In this document: positions 52,838 through 62,632 of the stretch, one piece after another
How the letters are laid out: each line of letters begins with the position of its first letter
Position numbering within the stretch: the stretch's first letter is position 1
Assembly (NCBI RefSeq): GCF_041897535.1
Contig: NZ_CP169217.1
Span: forward strand, 3,844,001 to 3,908,000
Direction: 5' to 3'
DNA: 64,000 nucleotides
DNA from: Methylomicrobium lacus_A
GTDB taxonomy: Bacteria > Pseudomonadota > Gammaproteobacteria > Methylococcales > Methylomonadaceae
Program-made: the position numbers and the translations under genes
The notes under the pieces: model-generated
What the model was told of the DNA's origin: nothing
The model's input: only the letters and a program-made list of their open reading frames with translations
The model's database searches: none

Positions 52838-54284
52838 AGAAATCTTAATCAACGTGACGCCACCCGAGACGCGCGTCGCGGTCATCGAAAACGGTATCTT
52901 GCAGGAACTGATCATCGAACGCACCCGCCAGCGGGGGTTGGTCGGCAATATCTACAAAGGCGAGGTGTGCCGGGTGCTGCCGGGGATGCAGGCCGCATTC
53001 GTCGATATCGGGTTGCCCAGGGCGGCGTTTTTACATCTTTCCGATTTGTCCAGCAAGGAGCTCGAAAAAAAAGGCTCCGAAAATATCGAGCATTATCTAT
53101 ACGAAGGCCAGCACATCGTCGTGCAGGTGGTCAAAGACCCAATCGGCAGCAAGGGCGCAAGGCTGACCACCGAAATCTCGATTCCGTCGCGCTATCAGGT
53201 CTATATGCCTTACGCGAACAATTCCGGCGTCTCGCACCGGATCGAGTGCGAGGAGGAGAGGGTGCGCCTGAAAGCCTGCCTGGATGCGTTCCGCCAGGAG
53301 CACAATTGCGGCGGCTTCATTGCCCGGACCGCGGCCGAATGCGTCGAGGAAGCGGTGCTGATCGCCGATATGACCTTTTTGCTGAAGCTCTGGGGCGCGA
53401 TTTCGGCGAAGATCGCCGGCGCCAAGGCCAAGCAGTTCATCCATAAGGATTTGCCGCTCAGCGTCAGGACGCTGCGCGATTTATATAAGGAAGGCATCGA
53501 TCGGGTGCGCGTCGATTCGACCGAAACCTATCACCGCCTGCTTGAATTCGCGGAGGTATTCGTGCCCGAGATCGTGCCGGTGATCGAGCACTATACCGGC
53601 GAATGCCCGGTGTTCGAAATCTACAATGTCGAAAGCGAGATTCAAAAAGCATTGGACCGCAAGGTCAAGCTGAAGTCCGGCGGCCATCTGGTGTTCGATC
53701 AGACCGAGGCGATGACGACCGTCGACGTGAATACCGGCGGCTATGTCTCAGGCCGTAACCTCGAAGAAACGATCTTCAAGACCAATCTCGAAGCGGCGCA
53801 GGCGATATCGCGCCAGCTCAGGCTGCGCAACCTCGGCGGCATCATCATCATCGATTTCATCGACATGCAGAGCGACGAGCACAAGCGCCAGGTGTTGCAG
53901 GCGCTCGAACGTCATCTGGAGAGGGATCACGCGAAGACCAAGATCACCGAGGTCTCGGTGCTCGGTCTGGTCGAAATGACGCGCAAGCGGACGCGGGAAA
54001 GCCTCGAACACATCCTCTGCGAGCCATGCAAGGCCTGCGGCGGCCGCGGCGTGCTGAAAACGCCGGAAACGGTCTGCCTCGAAATCTTCCGTGAAATCAT
54101 CCGCGAGGTTAGACAATACAAGGTCAAGCAATTGCTCGTGTTGGCATCGAATGAAGTGGTCGAAATGCTGCTCGACGAAGAGGCCGACATGCTGGCCGAA
54201 CTCGAAGCGTTTCTCGGTGTGCAGATCAAGTTCCGCGCCGAGGCCGAATATAATCAGGAACAGTATGATGTGGTGCTTTTATAA
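52830..54284 (+). CDS. rng: Ribonuclease G
   Basis: The 484-residue product (E. coli 489) has an S1-like domain at about residues 38-120 (GNIYKGEVCRVLPGMQAAFV), RNase E/G core motifs (FDQTEAMTTVDVNTGGYV, IIIDFIDMQSDEHKRQV) and the Zn-link CEPCKACGGRG. It is an endoribonuclease for 16S rRNA 5' maturation and mRNA turnover. It lacks the RNase E scaffold tail, so it is RNase G rather than E. Confidence 0.96.
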   Translation: MSEEILINVTPPETRVAVIENGILQELIIERTRQRGLVGNIYKGEVCRVLPGMQAAFVDIGLPRAAFLHLSDLSSKELEKKGSENIEHYLYEGQHIVVQVVKDPIGSKGARLTTEISIPSRYQVYMPYANNSGVSHRIECEEERVRLKACLDAFRQEHNCGGFIARTAAECVEEAVLIADMTFLLKLWGAISAKIAGAKAKQFIHKDLPLSVRTLRDLYKEGIDRVRVDSTETYHRLLEFAEVFVPEIVPVIEHYTGECPVFEIYNVESEIQKALDRKVKLKSGGHLVFDQTEAMTTVDVNTGGYVSGRNLEETIFKTNLEAAQAISRQLRLRNLGGIIIIDFIDMQSDEHKRQVLQALERHLERDHAKTKITEVSVLGLVEMTRKRTRESLEHILCEPCKACGGRGVLKTPETVCLEIFREIIREVRQYKVKQLLVLASNEVVEMLLDEEADMLAELEAFLGVQIKFRAEAEYNQEQYDVVLL

Positions 54285-54375
54285 GGCGAAAGGTAGAAGA
54301 CGATAGACAAAAAAACTGCGGCTCTTTCAACGCTTATACTTTGACCTTGCGCTTTTTGCTTTTCACCCGCTTTTC

Positions 54376-57300
54376 ATGATCCACCATATTACCCGAGCCA
54401 CCCGGCACCTGATTTTCTGGAGCCTGATCATCATCGCGCTGAGTATGACCAGCGTGCGTCTGGTTTTGTCCAGCGTCGAGGGTTATAAGGCCAGGTTGGC
54501 GGCTAGAGTCAGCGTGATGGTCGGCGCGCCGGTAAAGATCGGCAAGCTCGGCGCGCGTATGCGCGGCTTCAGCCCCGAAATTGTGCTGAATGATATCGAC
54601 ATCGCTTCGGTCACCGCGAGAAGGCAAAACGCGATCGAACTGAAAGAAATCCGTCTCGGCATTCACCTGTTGCAGGCGGCGCTCAAACGTGAGCTTTTGG
54701 CATCGTCCTGGGTTACGCTGGTCGGCGCGAAACTGACCATCAAACGCAATGTCGACGGCAAATTGAGCATTGCCGGCTTGAAGGCGAGCGAAGGCAATCC
54801 GTTGTGGTTGCTCGATACCGGCAAATATGAGGTGATCGACAGCGACATTACCTGGCAGGATGAACAACGGCAGGGACGGCCGTTGACTTTCGCGTCGGCG
54901 GATATGGCGCTGATCAACGAGAACGGTCATCGTCGCATCAACGTGCTGATGCAGTTGCCGGAAAAATTCGGCAAGACGCTGCGGATGTCGATGGATGTGA
55001 CCGGCGATCTGTTCGATTTCAAGTCGCTTCAGGGGCGCGCTTATCTCGAAGGCAAAAGCCTGAACCTGCCCGAATGGGTCACGCTCGATTTGCCGCTGGC
55101 GATTACCTTGGCTTCCGGGCGCGGCGACCTGAAGGTCTGGAGCGATTGGCAGCCGGCGCAAGCGCTTGCGGTGGCGGGGCTGGTCGAAATCCAGGATTTG
55201 AGAGTGAAGCGGCCCGGCGCGGAAACCTTCGCGGCCGAGCAATTGCACAGCCGGTTTCGTTTGGCGTTGAGCGGGCAGCGCTGGCGTCTGGATATCAAGG
55301 AACTGCAGTTGGCGACGTCTGGCGGCGGTGGGCTCAAAACCTGGCCGGATGCAATATTCAGCGTCGGAGGCGCGGGCGATGCGGAGAAAGCGAACCGGCA
55401 GATCGCACTCTACGCCGAACGCCTGGATTTGCAGGAAGCCGCATGGCTGGGGCGATTTCTGCTGCCGGCTGAAGACGCTGTCGCCAGGTTTTTACGGGAT
55501 GCCGGGCTGAAAGGCGAGCTGCGGGATTTTGCCTTGTTCGCGGATACCGAGCAACAATCGTTGGCGGTCAACGGCGGTTTCAGCCATGCCGGCATCGAAC
55601 CGGTCAACGCCTTCCCCGGATTCCATAACCTGTCGGGCCGCATTCACGGCAATCGCCAGCAGGGAGTGCTCGAACTGGCCGGCACCGATGCGCTATTCAA
55701 CGCGCCGAACCTGTTCCGCGAAACCTTGCCGCTCGATCGTATCGAGGGCGGGATGCAATGGCGGCAAACGGCCGAGGGCTGGGCTTTCGACAGCCCGCAG
55801 CTGGCACTGGAGTCGCGAGGGTTAAAGATGCAAAACCGGCTGCATCTTGCCGTCCCGAACGCAGGCGGCAGTCCGTTCATCGATTTACAGAGCCAGTTTT
55901 CCTGCGCCGACGTGAAGATGGTGAGCCGCTATTTGCCAGCCAAAATCATGGGGCCTGACGTGGTGGACTGGCTTGATCATGCGTTTGTGCAAGGCAAAGT
56001 GCCTAGGGGCGGATTCCTGCTGCACGGCAATCCGGCCGATTTTCCGTTTAGGGGCGCTGCTGGCGTCTTCGAAGTCGCGTTCGATGTCGAAAACCTGGAG
56101 CTTGCCTATCAGCCGGGTTGGCCGAATCTGACCGGTATGGCGGCGGAAGTCGTTTTTTACCAGGACGACTTGCAGGCGACAGTACGGCAAGGTTTCTCGC
56201 ATGGAGTGGCGGTGAAGCAGGCATCTCTCAATATTTCGAAGCTGAGTGCCGCCGACAAGCTGTCGGTTAACGGCAAACTGGAAAGCGACATCAGCCAGGC
56301 GCTCGAATTCGTGCAAAATTCCCCGCTGGCCGCGCGCGCGGATGCCTTTTTGCGGGCGGCCGCGCCGCAAGGCAAGACCAAGATCGATCTGGATCTGCAA
56401 ATTCCGTTGCGGCAGGGAGGGCAATATAAAACCGATGTGAACGCCCGCTTCGAAAATGCGGAGTTGCGCCTGAGATCTCCGGATTTACCGGTGCGGCATG
56501 TGACCGGCAGCATCAAGTTCGACGATAAGGGCATCTATGGCGAGAATCTCGCCGCGGAGGTATTGAATCACCCGGTCAAGGCCAGTCTCGAAACGGCCGT
56601 CGAGCAGACCGAAGTCCGTGTCGAGGGACGCGTCGACATCGGCGCCCTGCGCGCTCAATTCGCTTGGCCGTGGCTCGATTTCGCGGAAGGCGAGACGGCG
56701 TATCTGCTGGCCTTGCGCCTGCCGCATCAGGAAGGCAAGCCGACCCTGTCGATTCAGTCCGATTTGGATGGCGTAGGGCTCGATTTGCCCGATATGTTGG
56801 CGAAACCGGCAAAACAACAGAAGCCGTTGTCCCTGACGTTTGATTTGGCCGACAAGACGGCGTTGCCGGTCGAACTGGGTTACGGCAACGATTTCAGCGC
56901 GGCGCTCCTTATCGATTTGAACAAGCAACAGATCGCGTCCGGGCATGTTCTCCTGGGCGTCGGCAGGGCGGAGCTGCGCCGCGAGCCCGGCTTGAAGCTC
57001 GAAATCAAGCGTGAAAAGCTGCAATTGCAGGACTGGATCAAGCTGGCCGGCGCCCAGGCGTCGGCTCAGGGTGCGAAGGCAGACATCCGCCAGCTCAAGG
57101 TGCATGGCGATCAGGGCTTGTGGGGAGAGGCCGACTTGGGACGCTTCGATCTGGATTTGCAGCGCGCAGGGACGTTTTGGGAAGGCAGCATCGACAGTTC
57201 GATCCTGACGGGACGGGTCAAACTGCCGGCCGATTTGAACGGGCCCGACAGGATAGACTTGAAGCTGGACCGGCTCGATGTGTCCGCATTGGCGAACCTC

Positions 57301-58197
57301 AAAATCGAAACAAGCGGCAAGGAAGGCGAGTCCGATTATTTCCCTCTGCTCTCGGTCAGCAGCAAGAAGACCTTATGGAAAGCGTCCGACCTCGGCCGCT
57401 TTGCGATGAATACCGAGCGTGTTCCGGGCGGTTTGGTTTTCGACCGCTTCGAATTGCAGGGCAAGGATCAGAAACTGACACTGACCGGCGACTGGAAAGC
57501 CGCAGGCAAGCAAGCGCAAACTCAGGTCAAGGGGCGTCTGGAGTTGATCAAGGGCGGCGAGTTGTTCGATCGCCTCTACATCAGCAAAGATTTGACCGAA
57601 ACCAGCGGCGTGGTCGATTTCGACCTGAATTGGCAGGCCCCGCCTTACGGGTTTGCGCTGGCCGATTTGCAGGGTTCCGCGGCTGTCGATTTGAAGAGCG
57701 GGCGCATCCTGAGCATCGAGCCCGGCTTCGGGCGGGTGCTCGGCATTTTGGCGATGGCGCAGTGGTTCAAGCGCCTGCAGCTGGATTTCAGCGATGTGTA
57801 TCAGGAAGGACTGACCTTCAACAGCATCAAGGGACATTTCAACTTTGGGGGGGGCAAAGCGGCGACCGAGGATCTGGTCGTCGACGCGGTGCCGGCTAAA
57901 ATTTCAATCAGCGGCGAAACCGACTATGTGAAGCGGACGGTCGATCACATCATCAACGTGGCGCCAAAAAGTGCCGAGGCGGTGCCCATTGCTGGTACAA
58001 TTATGGGCAAGTTTGCGGCGTTGATCGATAAAACGATCACTGGAACCGAGCATGAAGGCTTTTTTTTCGGCTCGCAATATCTGGTCAAAGGCGGCTGGGA
58101 CAATGCGGAGATCATTACCTTGCATGAAAAGGAAGGCTTGTTTCAGAAAACCTGGAGCGGCATCACCGACTTTCCCTCGCTGCTGAAAAATAACTAA
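54376..58197 (+). CDS. yhdP: YhdP-family AsmA-like protein
   Basis: The 1273-residue product (E. coli YhdP 1266) has one N-terminal membrane anchor (about residues 12-32), then long beta-rich repeats of the AsmA/TamB/VPS13-like groove type. The C-terminal segment (SGRILSIEPGFGRVLGILAM, VDHIINVAPKS) is well conserved in the family. YhdP, TamB and YdbH are redundant in anterograde phospholipid transport to the outer membrane. It lies between rng and the nit-tldD block, as in E. coli apart from two inserted genes. Confidence 0.93.
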   Translation: MIHHITRATRHLIFWSLIIIALSMTSVRLVLSSVEGYKARLAARVSVMVGAPVKIGKLGARMRGFSPEIVLNDIDIASVTARRQNAIELKEIRLGIHLLQAALKRELLASSWVTLVGAKLTIKRNVDGKLSIAGLKASEGNPLWLLDTGKYEVIDSDITWQDEQRQGRPLTFASADMALINENGHRRINVLMQLPEKFGKTLRMSMDVTGDLFDFKSLQGRAYLEGKSLNLPEWVTLDLPLAITLASGRGDLKVWSDWQPAQALAVAGLVEIQDLRVKRPGAETFAAEQLHSRFRLALSGQRWRLDIKELQLATSGGGGLKTWPDAIFSVGGAGDAEKANRQIALYAERLDLQEAAWLGRFLLPAEDAVARFLRDAGLKGELRDFALFADTEQQSLAVNGGFSHAGIEPVNAFPGFHNLSGRIHGNRQQGVLELAGTDALFNAPNLFRETLPLDRIEGGMQWRQTAEGWAFDSPQLALESRGLKMQNRLHLAVPNAGGSPFIDLQSQFSCADVKMVSRYLPAKIMGPDVVDWLDHAFVQGKVPRGGFLLHGNPADFPFRGAAGVFEVAFDVENLELAYQPGWPNLTGMAAEVVFYQDDLQATVRQGFSHGVAVKQASLNISKLSAADKLSVNGKLESDISQALEFVQNSPLAARADAFLRAAAPQGKTKIDLDLQIPLRQGGQYKTDVNARFENAELRLRSPDLPVRHVTGSIKFDDKGIYGENLAAEVLNHPVKASLETAVEQTEVRVEGRVDIGALRAQFAWPWLDFAEGETAYLLALRLPHQEGKPTLSIQSDLDGVGLDLPDMLAKPAKQQKPLSLTFDLADKTALPVELGYGNDFSAALLIDLNKQQIASGHVLLGVGRAELRREPGLKLEIKREKLQLQDWIKLAGAQASAQGAKADIRQLKVHGDQGLWGEADLGRFDLDLQRAGTFWEGSIDSSILTGRVKLPADLNGPDRIDLKLDRLDVSALANLKIETSGKEGESDYFPLLSVSSKKTLWKASDLGRFAMNTERVPGGLVFDRFELQGKDQKLTLTGDWKAAGKQAQTQVKGRLELIKGGELFDRLYISKDLTETSGVVDFDLNWQAPPYGFALADLQGSAAVDLKSGRILSIEPGFGRVLGILAMAQWFKRLQLDFSDVYQEGLTFNSIKGHFNFGGGKAATEDLVVDAVPAKISISGETDYVKRTVDHIINVAPKSAEAVPIAGTIMGKFAALIDKTITGTEHEGFFFGSQYLVKGGWDNAEIITLHEKEGLFQKTWSGITDFPSLLKNN

Positions 58198-58221
58198 TAA
58201 CGATAATTTTAAGAGGAATGC

Positions 58222-59034
58222 ATGAGTAAGTGTGCGGCCATACAGATGGCGTCCAGTCCCAATGTCGGCGCCAACCTGCTGGAAGCCGAAAAGTTGATCG
58301 CGGAAGCGGCAAAAGCCGGCGCGAAACTGGTCGCGCTGCCGGAAAATTTTGCGCTGATGGGCGAGCATGAGCTGGATAAGATCCGGATCAGGGAAGTCGA
58401 CGGCCACGGCCCGATACAAAACTTTTTAGCCGAAACCGCCCAGAAATACGGCGTCTGGATCGTCGGCGGCACGATGCCGATCGCCGGTGATGCGGAGAAT
58501 AAAGTCAGAGCCGCCTGTCTGATCTATAACGATCGTGGCGAACGGGTCGCGCGCTACGACAAGATGCATCTTTTCGACGTCAGCGTGCCCGGCACTGACG
58601 AAGTCTACCGCGAATCCGATTCGATCGAGGCCGGCGCTCATCCCTTGGTTTTCGATACGCCGTTCGGCCGGATGGGCGTTGCGGTGTGTTACGACCTGCG
58701 TTTTCCGGAGTTTTTCCGCGAGATGGCGCGGATGGGCATGGAAATCCTGGTGATTCCTTCGGCGTTTACCGCCGAGACCGGCGCCGCGCACTGGGAACTT
58801 TTGCTGCGCGCCCGCGCGGTCGAAAACCTCTGCTACATCATTGCGCCGAATCAGGGCGGTTTTCATTTGAACGGGCGCAAGACCTTCGGGCACAGCATGA
58901 TCGTCGATCCGTGGGGCATGGTGCTCGATTGTTATAAAACCGGCGGCGGTTTTGTCGCGGCCGAGATCGATCTGGAACGCCTCGAGAAAGTCCGCACCGC
59001 GTTTCCGGTGCTGCAACACCGTCGATTCATTTAG
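58222..59034 (+). CDS. Carbon-nitrogen hydrolase (Nit1/deaminated-glutathione amidase-like)
   Basis: The 270-residue nitrilase-superfamily protein carries the Glu-Lys-Cys catalytic triad: LPENFALMG near residue 43, RYDKMHLFDV near 113 and VCYDLRFPEFF near 152. This subgroup resembles Nit1/YbeM, which hydrolyses deaminated glutathione as metabolite repair; omega-amidases are close relatives. An AAGAGG Shine-Dalgarno precedes the ATG. It sits between yhdP and a BamC-like gene, close to both. Confidence 0.88.
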   Translation: MSKCAAIQMASSPNVGANLLEAEKLIAEAAKAGAKLVALPENFALMGEHELDKIRIREVDGHGPIQNFLAETAQKYGVWIVGGTMPIAGDAENKVRAACLIYNDRGERVARYDKMHLFDVSVPGTDEVYRESDSIEAGAHPLVFDTPFGRMGVAVCYDLRFPEFFREMARMGMEILVIPSAFTAETGAAHWELLLRARAVENLCYIIAPNQGGFHLNGRKTFGHSMIVDPWGMVLDCYKTGGGFVAAEIDLERLEKVRTAFPVLQHRRFI

Positions 59035-59046
59035 TCAGGTAAGGGC

Positions 59047-59733
59047 ATGCGCTTGCGTTCAGTCTATCTTTTTGCGTATTTGTGGTTGGCGGCCTGCGCC
59101 TCCGACGATGCGCGCTATCGGGATACTTCGGCGCTCGAGAAGCCGCCGACCTTGGTGATCGAGAAACCTGAAGCGGCGGAGGAAGAACCGGACAAGGCCG
59201 AAGCGGACAAACCGGCAGAGGAGGGCGCTGCCGCAGCCGGCGATGAAGATCAGGAAGACGCGGAGCCGAAGCCTAAAAAAGGGCTGGGCGATGCGGTCTC
59301 GATCAGCGGTGCGCCGCCCGTGCTGACGATCAAACAATCTTTCGATGTGGCCTGGAATTCGCTGAAACAGGCGCTGATCCAAAGCGGTATCGAAGTGACC
59401 GACCTCGAACACGACAAAGGCAAATTTTATGTCGTCTATGATGCGGACAGCTACGCTTCCGAGCACGGCTCGTTGCTCGAAAAATCGGTCGGCTTGTTCA
59501 GTGGCGATTATGCCAAGCAAGGCTTCCTGTTGACACTGACGGCGGAAGGCTCGGCAACGAAGGTGACCGCCGTGCCGGCCAAGGATGCGGAGTATCGGAA
59601 GAGAACCGATCGTGACGACGAAGTGACCGTTGCCGACAGCGATGAGGCGGATAAAGACCAACCGACCGACGGCGCCGATAAATTGCTCAACGCGCTGTAT
59701 TTGACGCTGAAGGAAGATTTGCGTGAGAACTGA
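59047..59733 (+). CDS. BamC/NlpB-like lipoprotein
   Basis: The 228-residue product has lipobox LAAC (Cys 17) and a long acidic, low-complexity segment (about 38-80: EAAEEEPDKAEADKPAEEGA). A domain follows (FDVAWNSLKQALIQSGIEV, DLEHDKGKFYVVYDADSY) resembling the BamC helix-grip fold, ending LLNALYLTLKEDLREN. BamC is an accessory lipoprotein of the outer-membrane BAM complex, but it usually lies next to dapA. Here it follows the nit gene by 12 bases, so orthology is not certain. The expanded acidic linker is unusual. Confidence 0.65.
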   Translation: MRLRSVYLFAYLWLAACASDDARYRDTSALEKPPTLVIEKPEAAEEEPDKAEADKPAEEGAAAAGDEDQEDAEPKPKKGLGDAVSISGAPPVLTIKQSFDVAWNSLKQALIQSGIEVTDLEHDKGKFYVVYDADSYASEHGSLLEKSVGLFSGDYAKQGFLLTLTAEGSATKVTAVPAKDAEYRKRTDRDDEVTVADSDEADKDQPTDGADKLLNALYLTLKEDLREN

Positions 59734-59784
59734 TGAGCATCCGGCATTGACCGTGCCTACCTTTAATCCAACTGAACCGTTTCG

Positions 59785-61224
59785 ATGGAATTGATTACCC
59801 TGGCCAAACAGGCCATCCTTAGACCTTCCGGGATCACCGAAAGCGAGATCGATACGATCATGGGACGCCTCTTGTCCTCACGGGCGGATGCGGCCGATAT
59901 TTATTTTCAATCGACCCGCGCCGAATCCTGGGTCATGGAAGGCGGCATCATCAAGGAAGGCAGCCATAATATCGCGCAAGGGGCCGGCGTGCGCGCGGTG
60001 TCCGGCGACAAGACCGGCTTCGCCTACAGCGACCGCATCGAATTGCCTGTCCTGCTGGAGGCGGCCAACAACGTGAAGGCGATCGTGCGCCAGGGGCAAA
60101 ATGCCCGCACCGGCTTGACCTTGCCGGCCAACTGGCCGTCTTATTACCCGCCGATCGACCCGATCAAATCGCTCGAAGACCAAGAGAAGATCGACCTGTT
60201 ACGGAAGGTCGAAAGCGAAACGCGGAGGCTCGACCCCCGGATCGAGGAGGTGATCGTCAGCCTGATCGGCGTCCATGACCACATCCTGGTCGCCGGGCAG
60301 GACGGCGCGCTGGCCGCGGATGTGCGGCCTCTGGTGCGGATGAACGTGACGGTGATCGTCGTGCAGAACGGCCGCCGCGAGCAGGGCAGCATGGGCGGCG
60401 GCGCGCGCAGCGACTACCGTTATTTCATCGAACAGGACAGGGCGCTCGGTTACGGCCGCGAAGCGGTGCGCCAGGCCTTGGTGAATCTCGACGCGGTCGA
60501 GGCGCCGGCCGGCAACATGACCGTCGTGCTGGGGCCGGGATGGCCGGGCATTCTGCTGCACGAAGCGATCGGCCACGGCCTGGAAGGCGATTTCAACCGC
60601 AAGGGCACCTCCGCGTTCAGCGGCCGGGTCGGCGAACGGGTCGCTTCCGCGTTGTGCACGGTCGTCGACGACGGCGCCTTGCCTGGCCGCCGCGGCTCCT
60701 TGAGCATCGACGATGAAGGCACGCCGACCGAGCAAACGATTTTGATCGAAAAAGGCATCCTGAAAGGCTACATGCAGGACAAGCTGAATGCGCGCCTGAT
60801 GGGAGTCAAGCCGACCGGCAACGGCCGCCGCGAATCGTACGCGCATGCGCCGATGCCCAGGATGACCAATACTTACATGCTGCCCGGCCCGCACGATCCC
60901 GAGGAAATCATCAAGAGCGTCGAAAAAGGCCTCTATGCGAAAAACTTCGGCGGCGGCCAGGTCGACATTACTTCCGGCAAGTTCGTGTTTTCGGCCAGCG
61001 AAGCCTATCTGATCGAAAACGGCAGGATCACCCGCCCGGTCAAAGGCGCCACCTTGATCGGCAACGGCCCGGATGTATTGACGCGGGTATCGATGGTCGG
61101 CAACGACCTGGAGCTAGACTCCGGCGTCGGCACCTGCGGCAAGGAAGGCCAGAGCGTGCCGGTCGGCGTCGGCCAGCCGACCTTGAAGATCGACGGTTTG
61201 ACCGTCGGCGGTACGAGCGTTTAG
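59785..61224 (+). CDS. tldD: Metalloprotease TldD
   Basis: The 479-residue product (E. coli 481) has the zinc motif in LHEAIGHGLEGDFNRKGTSA near residue 257 and C-terminal GNGPDVLTRVSMVGNDLELD. TldD and TldE (PmbA) form a heterodimeric protease that cleaves unfolded peptides, with roles in microcin B17 maturation and CcdA degradation in E. coli. pmbA follows directly. Confidence 0.96.
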   Translation: MELITLAKQAILRPSGITESEIDTIMGRLLSSRADAADIYFQSTRAESWVMEGGIIKEGSHNIAQGAGVRAVSGDKTGFAYSDRIELPVLLEAANNVKAIVRQGQNARTGLTLPANWPSYYPPIDPIKSLEDQEKIDLLRKVESETRRLDPRIEEVIVSLIGVHDHILVAGQDGALAADVRPLVRMNVTVIVVQNGRREQGSMGGGARSDYRYFIEQDRALGYGREAVRQALVNLDAVEAPAGNMTVVLGPGWPGILLHEAIGHGLEGDFNRKGTSAFSGRVGERVASALCTVVDDGALPGRRGSLSIDDEGTPTEQTILIEKGILKGYMQDKLNARLMGVKPTGNGRRESYAHAPMPRMTNTYMLPGPHDPEEIIKSVEKGLYAKNFGGGQVDITSGKFVFSASEAYLIENGRITRPVKGATLIGNGPDVLTRVSMVGNDLELDSGVGTCGKEGQSVPVGVGQPTLKIDGLTVGGTSV

Positions 61225-61248
61225 ACGATTTTAGAAGAGTCTCCTATT

Positions 61249-62580
61249 TTGCAAAACCAAACTCAACTCAACGAATTGAAAGCGATCGTCCAATCCTTGC
61301 TGGATGAGGCGATCAGGCAGGGCGCCAGCGCCGCGGAAGCGGGCCTCAGCCAGGAAAACGGCTTGTCGGTGACGGCCCGGATGGGCGATGTCGAAACGAT
61401 CGAACATCACCGCGATCAGGGCCTCGGAGTCACGGTCTATTTCGGCCAGCGCAAGGGCTCGGCGAGCACCACGCATCTGTCGCCGGAGGCGATCAAGGAC
61501 ACCGTCGCGGCGGCGTGCAGCATCGCCCGCTACACGAATGCGGACGACTATGCGGGCTTGCCCGAACAGGATCTGTTGGCGACCGAGTTTCCCGATCTGC
61601 AGTTGAATCATCCCTGGGCCATCGACGCGGAAGCCGCGATCGCGCTTGCGATCGAATGCGAGGACGCCGCGCGCGGCTACGATCCCGAGATCAGCAATTC
61701 GGAAGGCGCCAGCGTGAATACGCATCAGGGCATCCATGTGCTGGGCAATACCCTCGGCTTCCTGCACGGGGCGATGTCGACCCGGCATTCCTTGAGCTGC
61801 TCGGTGCTGGCCGAACGCGGCGGCAACATGCAGCGCGATTACTGGTACAGCGTCGCGCGCAATCCTCTGGATCTGGAATCCGGCATTCATGTCGGCCAAA
61901 AAGCCGCCCAGCGCACGCTGAGACGGCTCGGCGCGCGCTCGTTGAGCACCCGGCAGTGCCCGGTATTGTACTCGGCGGAGATCGCTTCCGGCCTGCTCGG
62001 CTCGTTCATCGGCGCGATCAGCGGCGGCGTGCTGTACCGGAAATCCTCCTTCCTCTTGGATGCGCTCGATACGCAAGTCTTTCCGGAATTCATTCATATC
62101 CATGAGCAGCCGCACCTGATCGGCGCGCTCGGCAGCGCGGCCTACGACAGCGAAGGCGTCGCGACCCGTCCGCATGACATCGTCAGCGCGGGCATCGTCC
62201 GCAGTTATGTCTTGAGCACCTACTCGGCCCGTAAGCTCGGCATGAGAAGCACCGGCAACGCCGGCGGCGTGCACAATCTGATCCTCGATCCGGGCGCGCT
62301 GGATTTTCAGGGTATGCTTAAGTTATTGGATACCGGCCTGTTGGTGACCGAATTGATGGGGCAGGGCGTAAACATGGTCACCGGCGATTATTCGCGCGGC
62401 GCGGCCGGCTTCTGGGTCGAAAACGGCAAGATTCAATACCCGGTCGAGGAAATCACGATCGCCGGCAACCTGAAGGACATGTTCAGGCATATCATCGCGG
62501 TCGGCAACGATGTCGATCTGCGCGGCAACGTCCGCACCGGTTCGATACTGATCGAACGGATGGCGATCGCCGGAGAATAA
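61249..62580 (+). CDS. pmbA: TldE/PmbA, partner subunit of the TldD protease
   Basis: The 443-residue product (E. coli 450) has the PmbA features GVTVYFGQRKGSAST near residue 62 and GNAGGVHNLILDPGALDF near 340, and no zinc motif, as expected for the non-catalytic partner. No ATG is available: the frame opens just after the tldD stop and the best start is TTG at 61249, with AGAAGAG nine bases upstream. The gene is 24 bases downstream of tldD and surely co-expressed. A terminator follows. Confidence 0.95.
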   Translation: MQNQTQLNELKAIVQSLLDEAIRQGASAAEAGLSQENGLSVTARMGDVETIEHHRDQGLGVTVYFGQRKGSASTTHLSPEAIKDTVAAACSIARYTNADDYAGLPEQDLLATEFPDLQLNHPWAIDAEAAIALAIECEDAARGYDPEISNSEGASVNTHQGIHVLGNTLGFLHGAMSTRHSLSCSVLAERGGNMQRDYWYSVARNPLDLESGIHVGQKAAQRTLRRLGARSLSTRQCPVLYSAEIASGLLGSFIGAISGGVLYRKSSFLLDALDTQVFPEFIHIHEQPHLIGALGSAAYDSEGVATRPHDIVSAGIVRSYVLSTYSARKLGMRSTGNAGGVHNLILDPGALDFQGMLKLLDTGLLVTELMGQGVNMVTGDYSRGAAGFWVENGKIQYPVEEITIAGNLKDMFRHIIAVGNDVDLRGNVRTGSILIERMAIAGE

Positions 62581-62588
62581 ACCTTGTC

Positions 62589-62621
62589 AAAAGGCGGGCG
62601 GCGTTTTGCTTCCCGCCTTTT
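62589..62621. terminator. Bidirectional terminator between pmbA and pyrD
   Basis: AAAAGGCGGG (62589-62598) and CCCGCCTTTT (62612-62621) form a 10-bp stem with flanking A/T tracts usable from both convergent genes. Confidence 0.85.
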
Positions 62622-62632
62622 AAGAGGCCGTC

